From contig BSBM01000260.1 of assembly GCA_027924585.1 (NCBI GenBank), positions 15,741,001-15,805,000 of the forward strand: 64,000 nucleotides of DNA, written 5' to 3'. Under the pieces are notes generated by a model. It ran no database searches. It saw only the letters and a list, made by a program, of their open reading frames with translations, and was not told where the DNA came from. Source of the stretch: Larix kaempferi (lineage: Eukaryota > Streptophyta > Pinopsida > Pinales > Pinaceae). How positions within the stretch are numbered: the first letter of the stretch is position 1; each line of letters opens with the position of its first letter. Positions 35,648 through 47,440 of this stretch are shown here, in pieces. The position numbers and the translations under genes were made by a program.

Positions 35648-38600
35648 TGTTGTCACATCCATAGTAGCAGGGATGCCATGATGTAGATAAGCTTGTCAGA
35701 GGCATGAGCCAGTCCTTTTACACGAGTTGAGTTTCTCTCATGCTATGGTGGAGAATTTTTTTTCGCACTATTCAGAGGATGCAAAGCACTTATTCCAATT
35801 CCCCTTGTCATGACTGAGCTCCTCATGAACCCATTGAGATGTATTGGTTTGGTTGTGGTTCACTTAGATGAACACCAGAGCAGTAGTTGGTATACTTTCC
35901 ATTGCTCGGTGCAGTTAGAGGAGTTCTTCATGGCTATATAAGAGACAAGTATATGGTTTAGGAGGTATATACTTGGTATATGAGTGTTATCATTTGTCTC
36001 TGTTGTCTATATTAGTAGTTTTGACTAGGCATTTAGTGGCTAACAATGATGATTTTCTCATGTTGACTTATTATCATGAGCAGTTGTTTCCAATTTTGTA
36101 CAAACTTGACCATGACCCTTGCTATGTCTGGCACCATCTTTCACTATCTCCACCCATCCATTATCTTCCATCCTCATGATTTTATTCCCGACTTATGACT
36201 TAAATTGGTGAGATTGAGGAACCTCCCCCACATTGACCCCTGTGTATGATGGAATCCATGTTTTATTTGTGTCTCAAATCTAGATATTGTGGCTACATGG
36301 TTAGACCTGTCGATCCACTTCCTGTTAGTTACCCCTGATGGTGAGGTGCAGTTAGGGTGTTTTCGATCGAGTCTCCTTCCACTAGTCATCTAGCAAGTTT
36401 TCCTATCATCATTATATGCATCAGTGTGATAGTTTCTATATCAAAATAAATGCAAGCCAAGAAGCATTATGAAAATAAAAAAAAAACAATCCAAAAAGGC
36501 TAAATTTGAAATGAAATGAAAGGGACAAATATTAAAGCAAATGTGCAATAATTGAAAATCAAAATGACTGTTGGCCATTATATTAAATGTAATGATTATT
36601 CCTCATGGATCCCAAAAAGGCATGGATGTGAGATGGAATAAGGGACTGCTAATTCTAAGAGTCCCCTAGAACCCGAGTTTAAAGTTGCAGTCGGTTGTGC
36701 ACTCAACACAATGGTTCTAGAAAATATCCTCATGGAGCCTGAATTAGGATTGGAAGTGAGTTATAGGTTGCTTGTTAGAGTCTAGTGGGGGTATAAGCTA
36801 AAGCACTCTACTCATTTGTGAGACACCTCCCTTCCCTAGTGTTCTCCATCATGCATATGTCATTGTCGTCCCATCTTTCCCTTATTCTCCGACATATCAC
36901 TTTGTCGGAGTCAAATAAGTCAATCCCATTAAACCTTGGCCTTGTTTCTTCCACCTTCACCTATCTTAGCAATTTGGTCAAATTTGTAAGTGAGCATGTA
37001 CATAGGAATTCTTGAAGGACTATGAAGCTACTCTATTGTAAGTCAAATTTTATCATGTTTGATCACCATTTTTATGATACTTGTGTTTTAGTAGGTTACT
37101 AATTTAGATAATGGAGCATCATGTACCCCTTATACGTGCATGATCGGTTTCTTACCAACTTAGTCATTATTTTATCAGTTTTAACTTGGTCAACCTAGTT
37201 TGACCATGGTCAATAGGTTGTCTGGGTGACTTTGGATCCAACAGTTCAATTTTGTGTTTTTGGAACCTATTGGTACCCACTATAGTGTCCCATGCTTCAA
37301 TTGGGAATTATTTGCTCCAATTCATGGTTATGTTTATTATTATTATAAGTTCTTATTGGCCATATTTTACATGTTGGGCATGGATGAGCTTACAAGTTAT
37401 TCTACAGGTGGATCCATCGAGTGCTAGTAGTCACCTATAATGGATTTGAGGTCTTTGATCTCAATTATGCAGTCAGATTGGTGATCCAGGAAAAGGAAAT
37501 ACATAATATGGGAACTTTATTCACTCAGTAGTATTACATTCAAATTAATTTGATAAAAAGTGACCATAGCCTAGCCAAGAAATCGATTTGGCTAGAGAGG
37601 GGAAATGAAATGACTTGGGATGAGTTCATATGATATGTTGAGGGTCTATGGACCATGTTCCATGTATTTATCATTGGTTGGGGCCATGCTTTATTTTATC
37701 CTCCTAGGGAAGATGTATTTCCCCATGGGGGACGCACTTGACGTTGAGATGATCATGTTATTGTATTGTATCATTATATTATTGTAAATGGGGCACCTAA
37801 AGGGAGACGTGACCCCTTGGTGGCCCTCATATCATGTTAAAACATCATGTTGTATCTCCTAGTGATTAACTTGGTTAACTTAAAGAAATCTCCCCCCTCT
37901 TGATGTTAGCTCGATGTGATTTGAGGAGACTCTCTCCACCATTGATTTGGTTAGTTGAGATTTGATCCTATCCCTCCATCATTTTGGAGATAGGGTTTTT
38001 ATTTTTGAGTTCTATTTATTCATGAACTCACTCATTGTAAGGGAATTTTGGCTCTTGGAGATTTCTGCTAATAGAGAAAATATCTTTTGGAAAAACTTGT
38101 GGATCTTGTGTGTGATGTTCTTGCATAGTGATTGCATTATCTTACTCCATGAACAATGGTGAAATCATTGTAGTTATTGTTATCATTTTGTGTGGTGACT
38201 TTGTGATAGGGTAGTGATTTTGGAAGGGGGGCGCTATTGTGGAGAGCGTATCCTCTCTCTCTCTCTCTCTCTCTGTTGAAATTGTTCCACATCAGGGGGT
38301 TTTCATTTGTGCATTTTTTTTGTCAAGTGGAATGCTCTTTGTTTATCCTATTGCATTGGTTTATTTCTCTTGGATTTCATATTGACATTTGTTGTATGTT
38401 TGTGCAGGAGAGTGCAGGAGAGGGGTGCATTAGCCACATTGGGAATTTCGATTTGGGAAAGATATTTACCAAGGCTTCACCAAGTTGATCATAGTTGAGT
38501 AAAAGTGTCACTATATTGGCTTCATCCAAGATTCTAGGTACGATTTCAATCTTTTCTATCTAGTTTAAATTTGTATTCCACTTGTTAGAAAATTCTTCCA

Positions 38601-39353
38601 AGTATAAAACCCCCGTTTCATAGAAGTAGTATTTTTGGTCACCATTTGCTTTCACGATTAAAAACCCAAGTTGGAATTTACTTAAAACTCTTATGGACCA
38701 AATTTGGCTTAAAACCGACTCCATTTACCCATCATGTAGGATTGGTCCTCCTAGGGGTAATTCGCCCTCCTTGGGTAGTCTCACGATTTGATCATTGGGT
38801 GACTTGAGTGTTGCTTGAACAAATTCTAATTGTCATATCTATTATCAAGCAACCATTTAGAGTGCCAATAATCCACTTAAACACCAATTTGTTTCCATGT
38901 TACATTTTATGCTTAAACCCTAGCGAGAACAAACTGGGTATTTTACATTGGCACTTGATCTATCTTAGATCTTTTGAGTAATTGTAACTATTGTGGTAGA
39001 TTCATCCGGGTTGATAATATCATCATTTGATAAGCCTCTCAACCTTTTCCTTAAGCGCTTACCTCGGTATTCATTTGTGGATCTAAGGTATTAAGTCAAG
39101 ATACATCTATTTATTTCTATGTCCAATTATTTTCTGTGTGTCTTGTCTTTAGCGTTATCCTCTTTGGGATAACTAGGGTCTCCCCCTTGGTCTTGCTTTT
39201 AGCTCGGCGTAAAGTGACAAGAGCCCGTCCAGTGTGACAGATACTCCATCAATAGTGGATGAGGCCCTTGTGGTGTCACTTGATTTAGCTACCTTTCCTC
39301 TACCATCCTAGATAGGATCCCTCTTAGAAGTAGCTACAATCTAAGTGATAACA
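35648..39353 (+). repeat. 3' LTR of the Tat-like element, 3.7 kb
   Basis: It begins TGTTGTCAC (35648) and ends GTGATAACA (39353); the two ends are inverted repeats with one mismatch. TGACC follows. It has no coding content that I can support. A TATA-like CTATATAAGA lies at 35934-35943, about 290 bp in, suggesting a short U3 and a long transcribed R/U5. A (CT)n run lies at 38252-38274. LTRs of several kilobases are known in Tat/Ogre-type elements, but this one may also hide a later insertion that I could not delimit. Confidence 0.75.
35934..35943 (+). promoter_or_regulatory. TATA-like box in the Tat 3' LTR
   Basis: CTATATAAGA lies where an LTR promoter would be expected. The corresponding part of the 5' LTR is deleted. 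Confidence 0.4.
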
Positions 39354-40491
39354 TGACCCAACTCAAATTCATTGAAATATGCATCAAAACAACCACAATC
39401 CAGTTTATTGAATAGTCCATTTTATTGAATAGGAATAATTAGTTGTTGTTGAATAACAAAATAAAAATACAAAAATAAATGTGTTAGTATATCTATTTTG
39501 TACATTTCCATGTTGTTGATTCTACAAGAAATTTATAATAAATTCAATGAATTTATATGAAGAATATAACCTAAAATTCCAGACTAGCAAATAAATACTT
39601 ATCTTTTTTAAAATATTTGAATACCAAGCAATTAACTACATCAAAGCTATTTCCATCCAACCATAGACCATGTTTTGTATATGCCACCCCCTATCTAGGA
39701 TATGATACCACTAAGGTGAAGAGGATGTGCGAAATTTGCAGGGCAATTTCTCCATCTTCTTACACAACACAAGGATAATTCTTCTTTCTCTGCTCAAGAA
39801 TCCCTTGGAAGTTCCTCTCTAGTGCTATTTAGTGTAGACATAGTAAGTCCCAAGTGTTGTCCATTAACTTCTATGACAATTTTTCTTGGCTCTTGGCTCT
39901 TCCCTAGATTCTAATGATTTCCTTTCATAGCTGTTATATTCCTTAGTATGTGGGCCTCTTCTTTCAAGGTTAAACTCTCATTTACTCTCCTCTATACCTC
40001 CCTAAAAACTATCCACTTCCCCAATTCGAATTTCTCTTCTTCTTGTGAATGGATTGTAAGAAGAGTCCCAATCCAACTATTCTCGATTCAAATAATTTAG
40101 GGGAGACAAATTTCCTTGGATGTAAGAGGTGGTTTCCTAGATTTAGGATGTGGTTGAGTCCACTATTTTTTATTTTAATTTAAACTATATGGTAATCTCA
40201 ACATCATAAAAGACTTAAGGGTTTGGTAATGGCAAGGTAGATAAGGCATAATAGCATTCTCTTAGATCCCCACACCTTTCCCCTCATGTGGTATCATAGC
40301 CCCTTTAGGTTCTCATGATCAATCAATCTTGGTTCTTTTATTTACTACAAAGTAACAATATTTGTGAGTATTAAAATCACCATGGCATATATAACTTATG
40401 GTGTTTAAGCAAAATTTAATAATAAAGGAACATGTGCACAACATTCCATAATTCAAATTTAAAGTAAAAGGGTTAAGATCAGGATAATACA

Positions 40492-42640
40492 TCCCCTCTC
40501 TCTCAGAATAAAACTATCCTCAATGTTGTCTTATTCCAACAATATTCTATAATTCTATAATGTAAGTCACTTCATTCACATAAACTTGAATTTACAATTG
40601 AAGCATATAAATTAATAACATGAGATTAAATATACAAAAATCAATACTTATATGTGTGAATATGTTCATTTTCTCAATAAGGTTGCCGCAATTGAGATTT
40701 AGTTCACTTTTTTCTCTTACAGACCCAATATGCATTCTTGATCCCATAGCATAAAACATTAATCTCCCACAATAGATTCATTCAAGTCACCTCTTCCTTG
40801 TGGTCACTGATCCTCTAGGATTAGGCATCCCCTTCTCTGCTAAGTAGTTTCTCCAATGATCCATCATTTGCTAAGGATTTCTTGTATAAGAAGACCATGG
40901 ACTTAGAATCTTACTACTAGGGCATCCCAATGGCTTTCTCCTATAATCATACCTTAAGGTGATTAGGGCATGCCATATGTTTCTAGTGTCATCATGGTAG
41001 CATCCTCCCCTTTTTTTTCATCTTCAACAATAATCATTTGTCCTTCTTAAATAGATCATCATATCACCTAATCATACTCATGCAGTTACTATGAAATATT
41101 ATTAGCAATATTTCAACTAGAATTTAATTTCATGTTGTATACAAATCATGTTTCATAGCTATGAGATTTTTCTCATAATGTTTGGTCCTTGTAGCCGTAG
41201 TCATCAGTCTTCATTATGGACTTGCACTTATTTCTATATCCATGACAATTCTACATGCAATTTTGTCCTTCCTAATAGAGGTTCATTCATCAAAGCAAAC
41301 TATGAATAATCATGTTTGCAATATACATAAACAACACTAAAAAACATTTCAAAATTATAACCCATTAATTCAATAATCAACATATTAAATGCAATGAAAT
41401 ATCATTGTCTGTATATGCATTATTTATACAAACAAGCATTCATACAATGCAATAAACAGATCAAGAACGGGTCCATACAAATATAGGCATTCTTGTCATA
41501 CATGGTGTTTCCTACCTTTTTTATACTCTCTTAAGTGTCATTCTCATATAAGCATTAATCTGATCCGAAATGGATCAATATATTTATCAACTATTTGGTG
41601 CTTTCTGGATGGAAATATTAGATGAATTAGCTAGTAGGGCCCATTTCAGGGACATGTGTTACTTTGCATATTTTGGGTCCATAACCTTTTGAGGCATGTT
41701 GGGTCCAAAGTTTGTAAACATAGTTCCTACCCCATTGATGTTGTTCTACACTCCAAGAGATTTCCAATGGCACAAATATAACCTCAATCAGAGTTTGTAT
41801 GAGGAATTTATGTTTCCCACAAGTTGACCTATCCTATTGACCACCATGTCATTGAGTGGATTCCATGTCAACTCTTATTACCAACACATGTGGAGCTAGT
41901 CACACATGGAATTTCAAGAACATTCTATATATAGGGTCAAAAACCATAACCCTAATTGAGAGTTGAGGCATGCAAAAAACCCCAAAACTAACCCTAGATG
42001 GCTATCAAGACATTGTCAAATACTAGGCAACTAGGAGAAAAAGGGTTTACATTCTTATTGTATTATTGTATTGTTCCATAGTTGAGGAAGAGTCAGGGAA
42101 TGGATATTAAATCATAACAAAGGAAGTAGGATATCCTCAAGAATCGATACAAGCCATAGTTCCATATGTAACTCCATAGAGACTACCATGTTCTTTGTAT
42201 TTGCATTACAAATTGGAGAAGACAAGATCAAAGCATAGTCCTCACTTATGGATGGGTTTTTCTCCATTATGGGTTTTCCTAGGGTATATCTTGTGTTATT
42301 TGTGTGGATGTGTCGATGTGTTATTTTCTCTAGCTATTGTCCTTTTAGTTTGAGATTATTTTAGCATTCTATGATATTAAGTTAACAACAATGAATCTTA
42401 AATCTCCAATAAGCACTACATAACTAAGAGTTTGCAGAAAGTTGTAAGATTTGTTGTGATGAATTGTTTCAGTGGAATATCCATGACATTTTACATATCA
42501 TAATCTCACTCAACTATTTAACAATGGGGTTAAGCATGAGTAAAGGGATCATTTCCCTGATTATTTCAACATACATATAATATTAGTAATCAAATCCATA
42601 CCCATATACTTGTCATATACATATACTTAATTTTATTATA
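40492..42640 (-). mobile_element. Internal region next to LTR copy B, with polypurine tract
   Basis: It begins with the polypurine tract (minus strand) and aligns with 26305 to about 27500, including TTCATTCAAGTCACCTCTT and AGGATTAGGCATCCCCTTCT, and GAGTTAAGCATGAGTAAAGG on the far side of the nested LTR. Homology fades near 42640. It is non-coding as far as I can see. Confidence 0.55.
41561..42500. mobile_element. Solo LTR, 940 bp
   Basis: It starts TGATCCGAAATGG and ends TTTACATATCA (TGAT/ATCA ends), flanked by TAATC at 41556-41560 and 42501-42505. The homologous place near 27140 runs uninterrupted. No internal region exists, so it is a solo LTR left by recombination between the two LTRs of an element. 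The family is unknown. Confidence 0.75.
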
Positions 42641-43366
42641 TGTTAACGCTCAATTTCGCACACATGCGACATTTTAGCTAATCTTGCAGTAAAGTATCAT
42701 CAACATATAGCATGTATCTCACTGAAGGCATCCTCATCAAATCCAGAAACATCATGAGTCTAAAAATTCCAAAAAATAGTCCAAAGAAGAGGTAACATAG
42801 GTAAAGCCGTGTTAGCCCATGCTACAATGCGTGTTACTAGTTCTTTTCCTGCACTAGCCTGGCGCGAATTATCCTTTGAGATCCGTGATACTGTAAAAAA
42901 TGGCGGGATATCAACCACTAGTAGCGCATTGAAGGCTCATGAAATCTCACTCACAAACTGGAATTCAAATTTGGCTCTTCAAGCATTGAATAGCCCCCTT
43001 TGGAGCTAGTTCATGAGGTGATGGGGTTCACACTTGGATCTAGATGTTTCTTGGCCACTTCTTGGCCTATAAAAGGAAGCCATGGGCATTCATCTAAGTA
43101 GAGAAAATTAGAGAAAGGTTATGTTGTTGGAATTGTGTTGGAACTTCTTCCATCTCTTCCTCTACTTATTAGAATTCATCAAGCTCCCTTGCCACCTTCC
43201 TCCAAGGGGAAAGTGTTTCTCTCATTTGTCCTTCAAGTTATTTAGTACTTAGTGTGGAAAAAAAGGACCTCCCTAAGGGAGATTGGATTCCCTTGAAGCT
43301 GGCACCTCTTAAGTGACACTACATGTAATAAGCTTGACCATTGGGCAATCTAAATTGGTTCTAGCA
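42641..43366. other. Spacer without recognisable gene
   Basis: No element or gene is supported. Confidence 0.4.
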
Positions 43367-43945
43367 CTATTAGAGGAAATTTGGGTTAAAAATGGGTCTC
43401 CTAAGGAAAATAATAAGAAAATAATAAAATAATAGTAGAGAGAGAGTAAAAAAATTACTTTTTTGGATCGTATTTTCAACTTATCTCCTTGTAGGTTTAC
43501 TCAAATTTCAAGCGGGATGACTCGTTGGATGCATAATTAAATTATGCATCCAACGAGTACCCATGTTGCATACTTTTAACAACATCCACACCATGAAAAA
43601 TTGAAAATACATTAAAAAACGTGTTTCTAGTGAGAGAAAACACATTTTTTAATGTATTTTCGATTTTTCATGGTGTGGATGTTGTTAAAAGTATGCAAAA
43701 TGGGTACTCGTTGGATGCATACTTTAATTATGCATCCAACGAGTCCTCCCGCTTGAAATTTGAGTAAACCTACAAGGAGATAAGTTGAAAATACGATCCA
43801 AAAAAGTAGTTTTTATTTTTTCTCTCCAATTTTTTTAGGTTCTCCCTTTTTGAATTTTAAAACATTTTGATTGGCTAATACATGATGACATGGAATTTGT
43901 ATTATTTTTGGAAGGCCCATTTTAAATTGAAATTTCCTCTAATAG
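43367..43945. mobile_element. Foldback (long inverted repeat) element, probable MITE
   Basis: The 579-bp segment folds on itself almost completely. Its ends are CTATTAGAGG and CCTCTAATAG (10/10 inverted). The inner arms from TTTTTTGGATCGTATTTTC to the matching GAAAATACGATCCAAAAAA are nearly perfect, and the turn is near 43635. Within each arm lies a further palindrome: at 43520-43558 two perfect 19-base arms (ACTCGTTGGATGCATAATT and its complement) around one base, and at 43706-43744 a slightly decayed copy. There is no ORF. No convincing target duplication was found, so the transposase family is not assigned. Confidence 0.75.
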
Positions 43946-46009
43946 TTTGCTTCTTGTTGTGGTTTGCATATCATCACTCCCTTTTTTTATTTCAAGTTAT
44001 TTGTTTTCATTTTGTTTTAGTTTACTAACAATATCTCGCAGGATCAATTTGGAGTCATTCACATCTTCTTTAGTAACACAATATCGGGTCTTGTTAACAA
44101 CTTCCAAGGCTTACCACCCAAAGTGGGAACGACTACCCACCTTTGTGCAAATTTTCCCACAACAGTATTTATGGACACTCCACTTCATTTTTGTTCATTT
44201 CTCTTTAACTAGGTTATTATTTGCTAAATAGCTAATTTTGGGTTCTTGTCTTGTGCAGGAGATCAAGGTCATACCTTCAATTTATAGAATTTGGCCTCCT
44301 CTTGGCTGTAATTGTTGTTTACACAGTAGTGTGGATCCCAATGCCCTGTGTGCACTACCCATACATATTTTCTTTCGACAGTTGTGCTATTGCACAGTTT
44401 CTGAGTCCTTCTTATGCGCAGTAATCTGCTCTCTACTAGCACAGATTTGTTGTGTTGTAACCATGCTACTAACGCATCAGTATTGGAAAACCTGAGCCAC
44501 TGTCTTTTGTTTTTTTTATCTGCGTTCCTCAAATCTTGCAGTACCAATGTGTTAGAACAATACTCCCATCATATACATGCCATGGACCTTGATGTTGTTC
44601 TACCTAGTGTTATTTGGCTCATTATTGCATAGTCTAGTGTCTTGGACTATAGTTTGTCCACATTTGGCCACTTAGACTGGTGATATATCCATGAAGCCTT
44701 GTTTGTCCACTTATCCACTCATTTCCACCATTTTAGGAGTCAATGCACCCCACTATCTTGAATTTATGTGGGATTTATTGCATTTCTTGTTTTAAGGAGA
44801 TGAAGTGCACCCTCTTAATTATTTGGTCAACTTGTGCATTAATGGCCACTACTTAGCCAACTACTCACCCCGTGCGCCCTCATAATGGTACCTTTCACAC
44901 TATTTTGACTAGGCTAACCTCCTCATGGTCCATCTATGTTTATTGAACCTCATTATGGCCCAATCTATGAGTTACACTTGGCCTTATGTCATTGATGGGT
45001 GAATTGGTCCAGTCTAAGCCTCATTATTGTGAGCTACTCAACTTGCCACTAAGCCTCTCGACTTTGTCTCTTGAGAGCATCTATATATTGTACACATGTT
45101 AATGAATAATATCAGAGAGTGGAATTCTTCCCACTAGAGTTATTTTCCTCTGGTGTTATGTTCAATATTTCTTCTCTATTCTTGCTACCTCTTTGTGCAA
45201 ATAATTCTAAGTGAGATTGTTTTTGCTATCTAGATCTAGGTTGGATTGTCACGTGTATCAGAACCTAGTGTTGTGATTGTTGTGCAATCTAAATTCTAAT
45301 ACAATGACTACTCACTAATGAATTAACTTGCACTAATTAAATTTTCTTTAGTAATTAGCCCACTTAGACCAAGATTAAGAAGTAAAAGGGTCTTCTCTTG
45401 AAATCTACTAAGGTAAAAGACTTTGGGGCTTCAACGGATCTCATATTCATCAGTAGTATTCAAGACATCATTGCTTTCCATTTTATAGAAGTTGTTAGTA
45501 TTAACATCTTCTATTATTTGCTTACTTCTCATGTTTTAGGCAAAGTAGTGTCACGAGAACTCGACACAGTTCTCGTTTTTCTCTCTCCTAATTTTAGTAG
45601 TTATTTTTAGCTCCATTTCAAGTTGATACCAGTATCACACATTTTCATTTTGAGGCATTTTTTCGGGCCTTTGAATTATCTTTGTTGTAAAATAATTTTT
45701 TATTTCTATTTTCAAGTGTGTTTTTAGAAATTTAACAAAATAACATACATTTATAAGCAATTTATAATGAAAAACATATTAATTTTGCAATTTTTTCTAT
45801 AAAATAAGACATTTTTATTGACAAAATTGTAAAACATTCCAGAAAATAAAGACATTTAAAACCATTTTCAATGAATTTTCAAAGTGTTTTTGTATAAAAA
45901 TGATACTATTTCATATTATTTTCAGAAAAGTGACGATTCACATAAATTCAAGAAAAACTATACCATATATTTGTAGAAAACATATGAAAAACATTATATA
46001 TAGATTTTT
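43946..46009. other. Spacer without recognisable gene
   Basis: Several short open stretches in both strands are AT-driven and resemble nothing known. From 45650 on, the sequence becomes very A-rich. Confidence 0.45.
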
Positions 46010-47440
46010 TTGCAAACAAATTAAAAAAAAAAATTAAAACCTAAACCCAAAACAAACACTATATAAAAACAAAATTAAAAACCTAAACCAAAACAAAAAC
46101 TATATAAAAAAAAATTTAAAAATTAAACCCAAAACACAAGCTATATAAAAAAAAAAATTAAAACCTGAAACCCAAAAAAAAACTATAGAAATTAAAAAAA
46201 ATAAAATTTAAAATTAAACCAAACTATATTAAAAAAAATTAAAAAATTTAATTAAAAAAGAAAATCAAACCTTCCCCTTTCTCCCTCCCCCCTCCTCTCG
46301 CCTACCACTTCCCACACCTCCCCCTCCGCTTCCCCCTTCCCCCTCCTCCTCGCGCCCCCTCGTTCCCCTCCTGCCCCCCTCCCCCCCTCCCGCAGCCCCC
46401 TTCCCCCTCCATGAGCCTTTGTCTTCTCGCTTGGGCGCCAAAGGGCTACGGAGGGAGAAGGGAGGGGGTGGCGGGAGGAGGGGGAAGGAGGAGGCAGAGG
46501 GGTAAGGGAGGATGGGAAAGGGGGAGGTGTAGGGGGAGGAGGGAGGGGGAGCGAGTGCTCGGCTCGCGTGGGTGCCAAAGGGGCGGAGGAGGGAGGGGGA
46601 GCGAGTGCTCGGCTCGCGTGGGTGCCAAAGGGGCGACCCTTTGGAACCCACGCGAGCCGAGCACTCGCTCCCCCTCCCTCCTCTGCCCCGACCCTTTGGC
46701 ACCCACGCGAGCCGAGCACTCGCTCCCCCTCACTCCTCCGCCCCTTCTGCACCCACGCGAGCCAAGCGCTCGCTCCCCCTCCCTCCCCCATCCTCCTTCC
46801 ACCTCCTCCCGCCCCCTCCCTTCCCCCTCCTCCCGCCGCCCCCTCCCTTGCCCCTCCTCCCCATCCTTCTCCCCCCGCCACCCCCTTCCCCCTCCTCCCC
46901 CCCCTCCTCCTCCCTTCTCCCTCCACAGCCCTTTGGCGCCCAAGCGAGCGGCCAAAGGCCCGCGGAGGGAGAAGGGAGGAGGAGGAGGGGGAGGAGGGGT
47001 AAGGGGGCAGCGGGAGGAGGGGGAAGGGAGGGGGCGACGGGAAGAGGGGGAAGGGGAAGGGGGAGGGGGAGGCAGAGGGGGAAGGGGGCGTGAGGAGAAG
47101 GCGGAGGGGGAAGGGGGAGGCGGAGGGGGAGGTGGGGGAAGCGGTCGGTGGGAGGAGGGGGGGAGGGGGTAGGTTTGATTTTTTTTTAAATTAATTTTTT
47201 TAATATAGTTTGTTTTAATTTTTTTTTTTTAAATTTGTTTTTTATATAGTTTTTTTGGGGGGTTTAGGTTTTATTTATTTTTTTATATAGTTTTTGTTTT
47301 GGGTTTAGAATTTTTTTTTTATATAGCTTATGGGGTGTCAATTTAGGTTTTAATTTTTTTTAATTTAGTTTAGGGGGGTGGGTTTAGGTTTTAATTTTTT
47401 TTAAAATTTTTTTTTCTATAGTTTAGGGGGGTGGGTGGAG
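46010..47440. repeat. Compound inverted repeat with alternating C-rich and G-rich blocks
   Basis: Left flank (46020-46260): tandem A-rich units of roughly 40 bp containing CTAAACC-type words and CTATATAAAA. Right flank (47180-47430): the reverse complement of such units (TTTATATAGTTTTT, GGGTTTAGG). Between them run C-rich, G-rich, C-rich, G-rich blocks built on (CCCTCC)n-like sequence. A GC-rich motif around CTCGCKTGGGYGCCAAAGGG occurs in plus orientation at about 46429, 46572 and 46612, and inverted at about 46641, 46691, 46741 and 46929. The central turn is near 46636. Long reading frames here (up to 253 codons, Pro/Arg/Gly only) are artefacts of composition. Confidence 0.75.

Larger units (their letters stand above)
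31000..39353 (+). mobile_element. Tat-like Ty3/gypsy retrotransposon, deleted at its 5' end, nested in LTR copy B
   Basis: The insertion is bounded by the 5-bp target duplication TGACC (30995-30999 and 39354-39358). The uninterrupted site is visible in copy A. The order is: 5' LTR fragment (31000-31252), protease, an extra RNase H, reverse transcriptase, RNase H, integrase, then a 3' LTR of 3.7 kb. The rest of the 5' LTR, the primer-binding site and gag have been deleted. An extra RNase H and very long LTRs are features of the plant Tat lineage. It is inactive, with many stops and shifts. Confidence 0.85.
30099..40491 (-). repeat. LTR, copy B, split by a nested Tat-like element
   Basis: The two halves, 30099-30999 and 39359-40491, align with copy A (23401-26304). 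They join at GAAATGACC and CAACTCAAATTC, exactly as the unbroken GGGAATGACCCAACTC in copy A at about 24709. Copy B lacks the 572-bp solo LTR and the 250-bp tandem duplication of copy A. It ends at the purine tract (minus strand GAGAGAGGGGA) at 40492. Confidence 0.7.

Noticed and set aside
46252-47172. Reading frames up to 253 codons on both strands
   Set aside because: They are built from CCCTCC and GGGAGG repeats, overlap in all frames and give only Pro/Arg/Gly/Ser. They are products of base composition.
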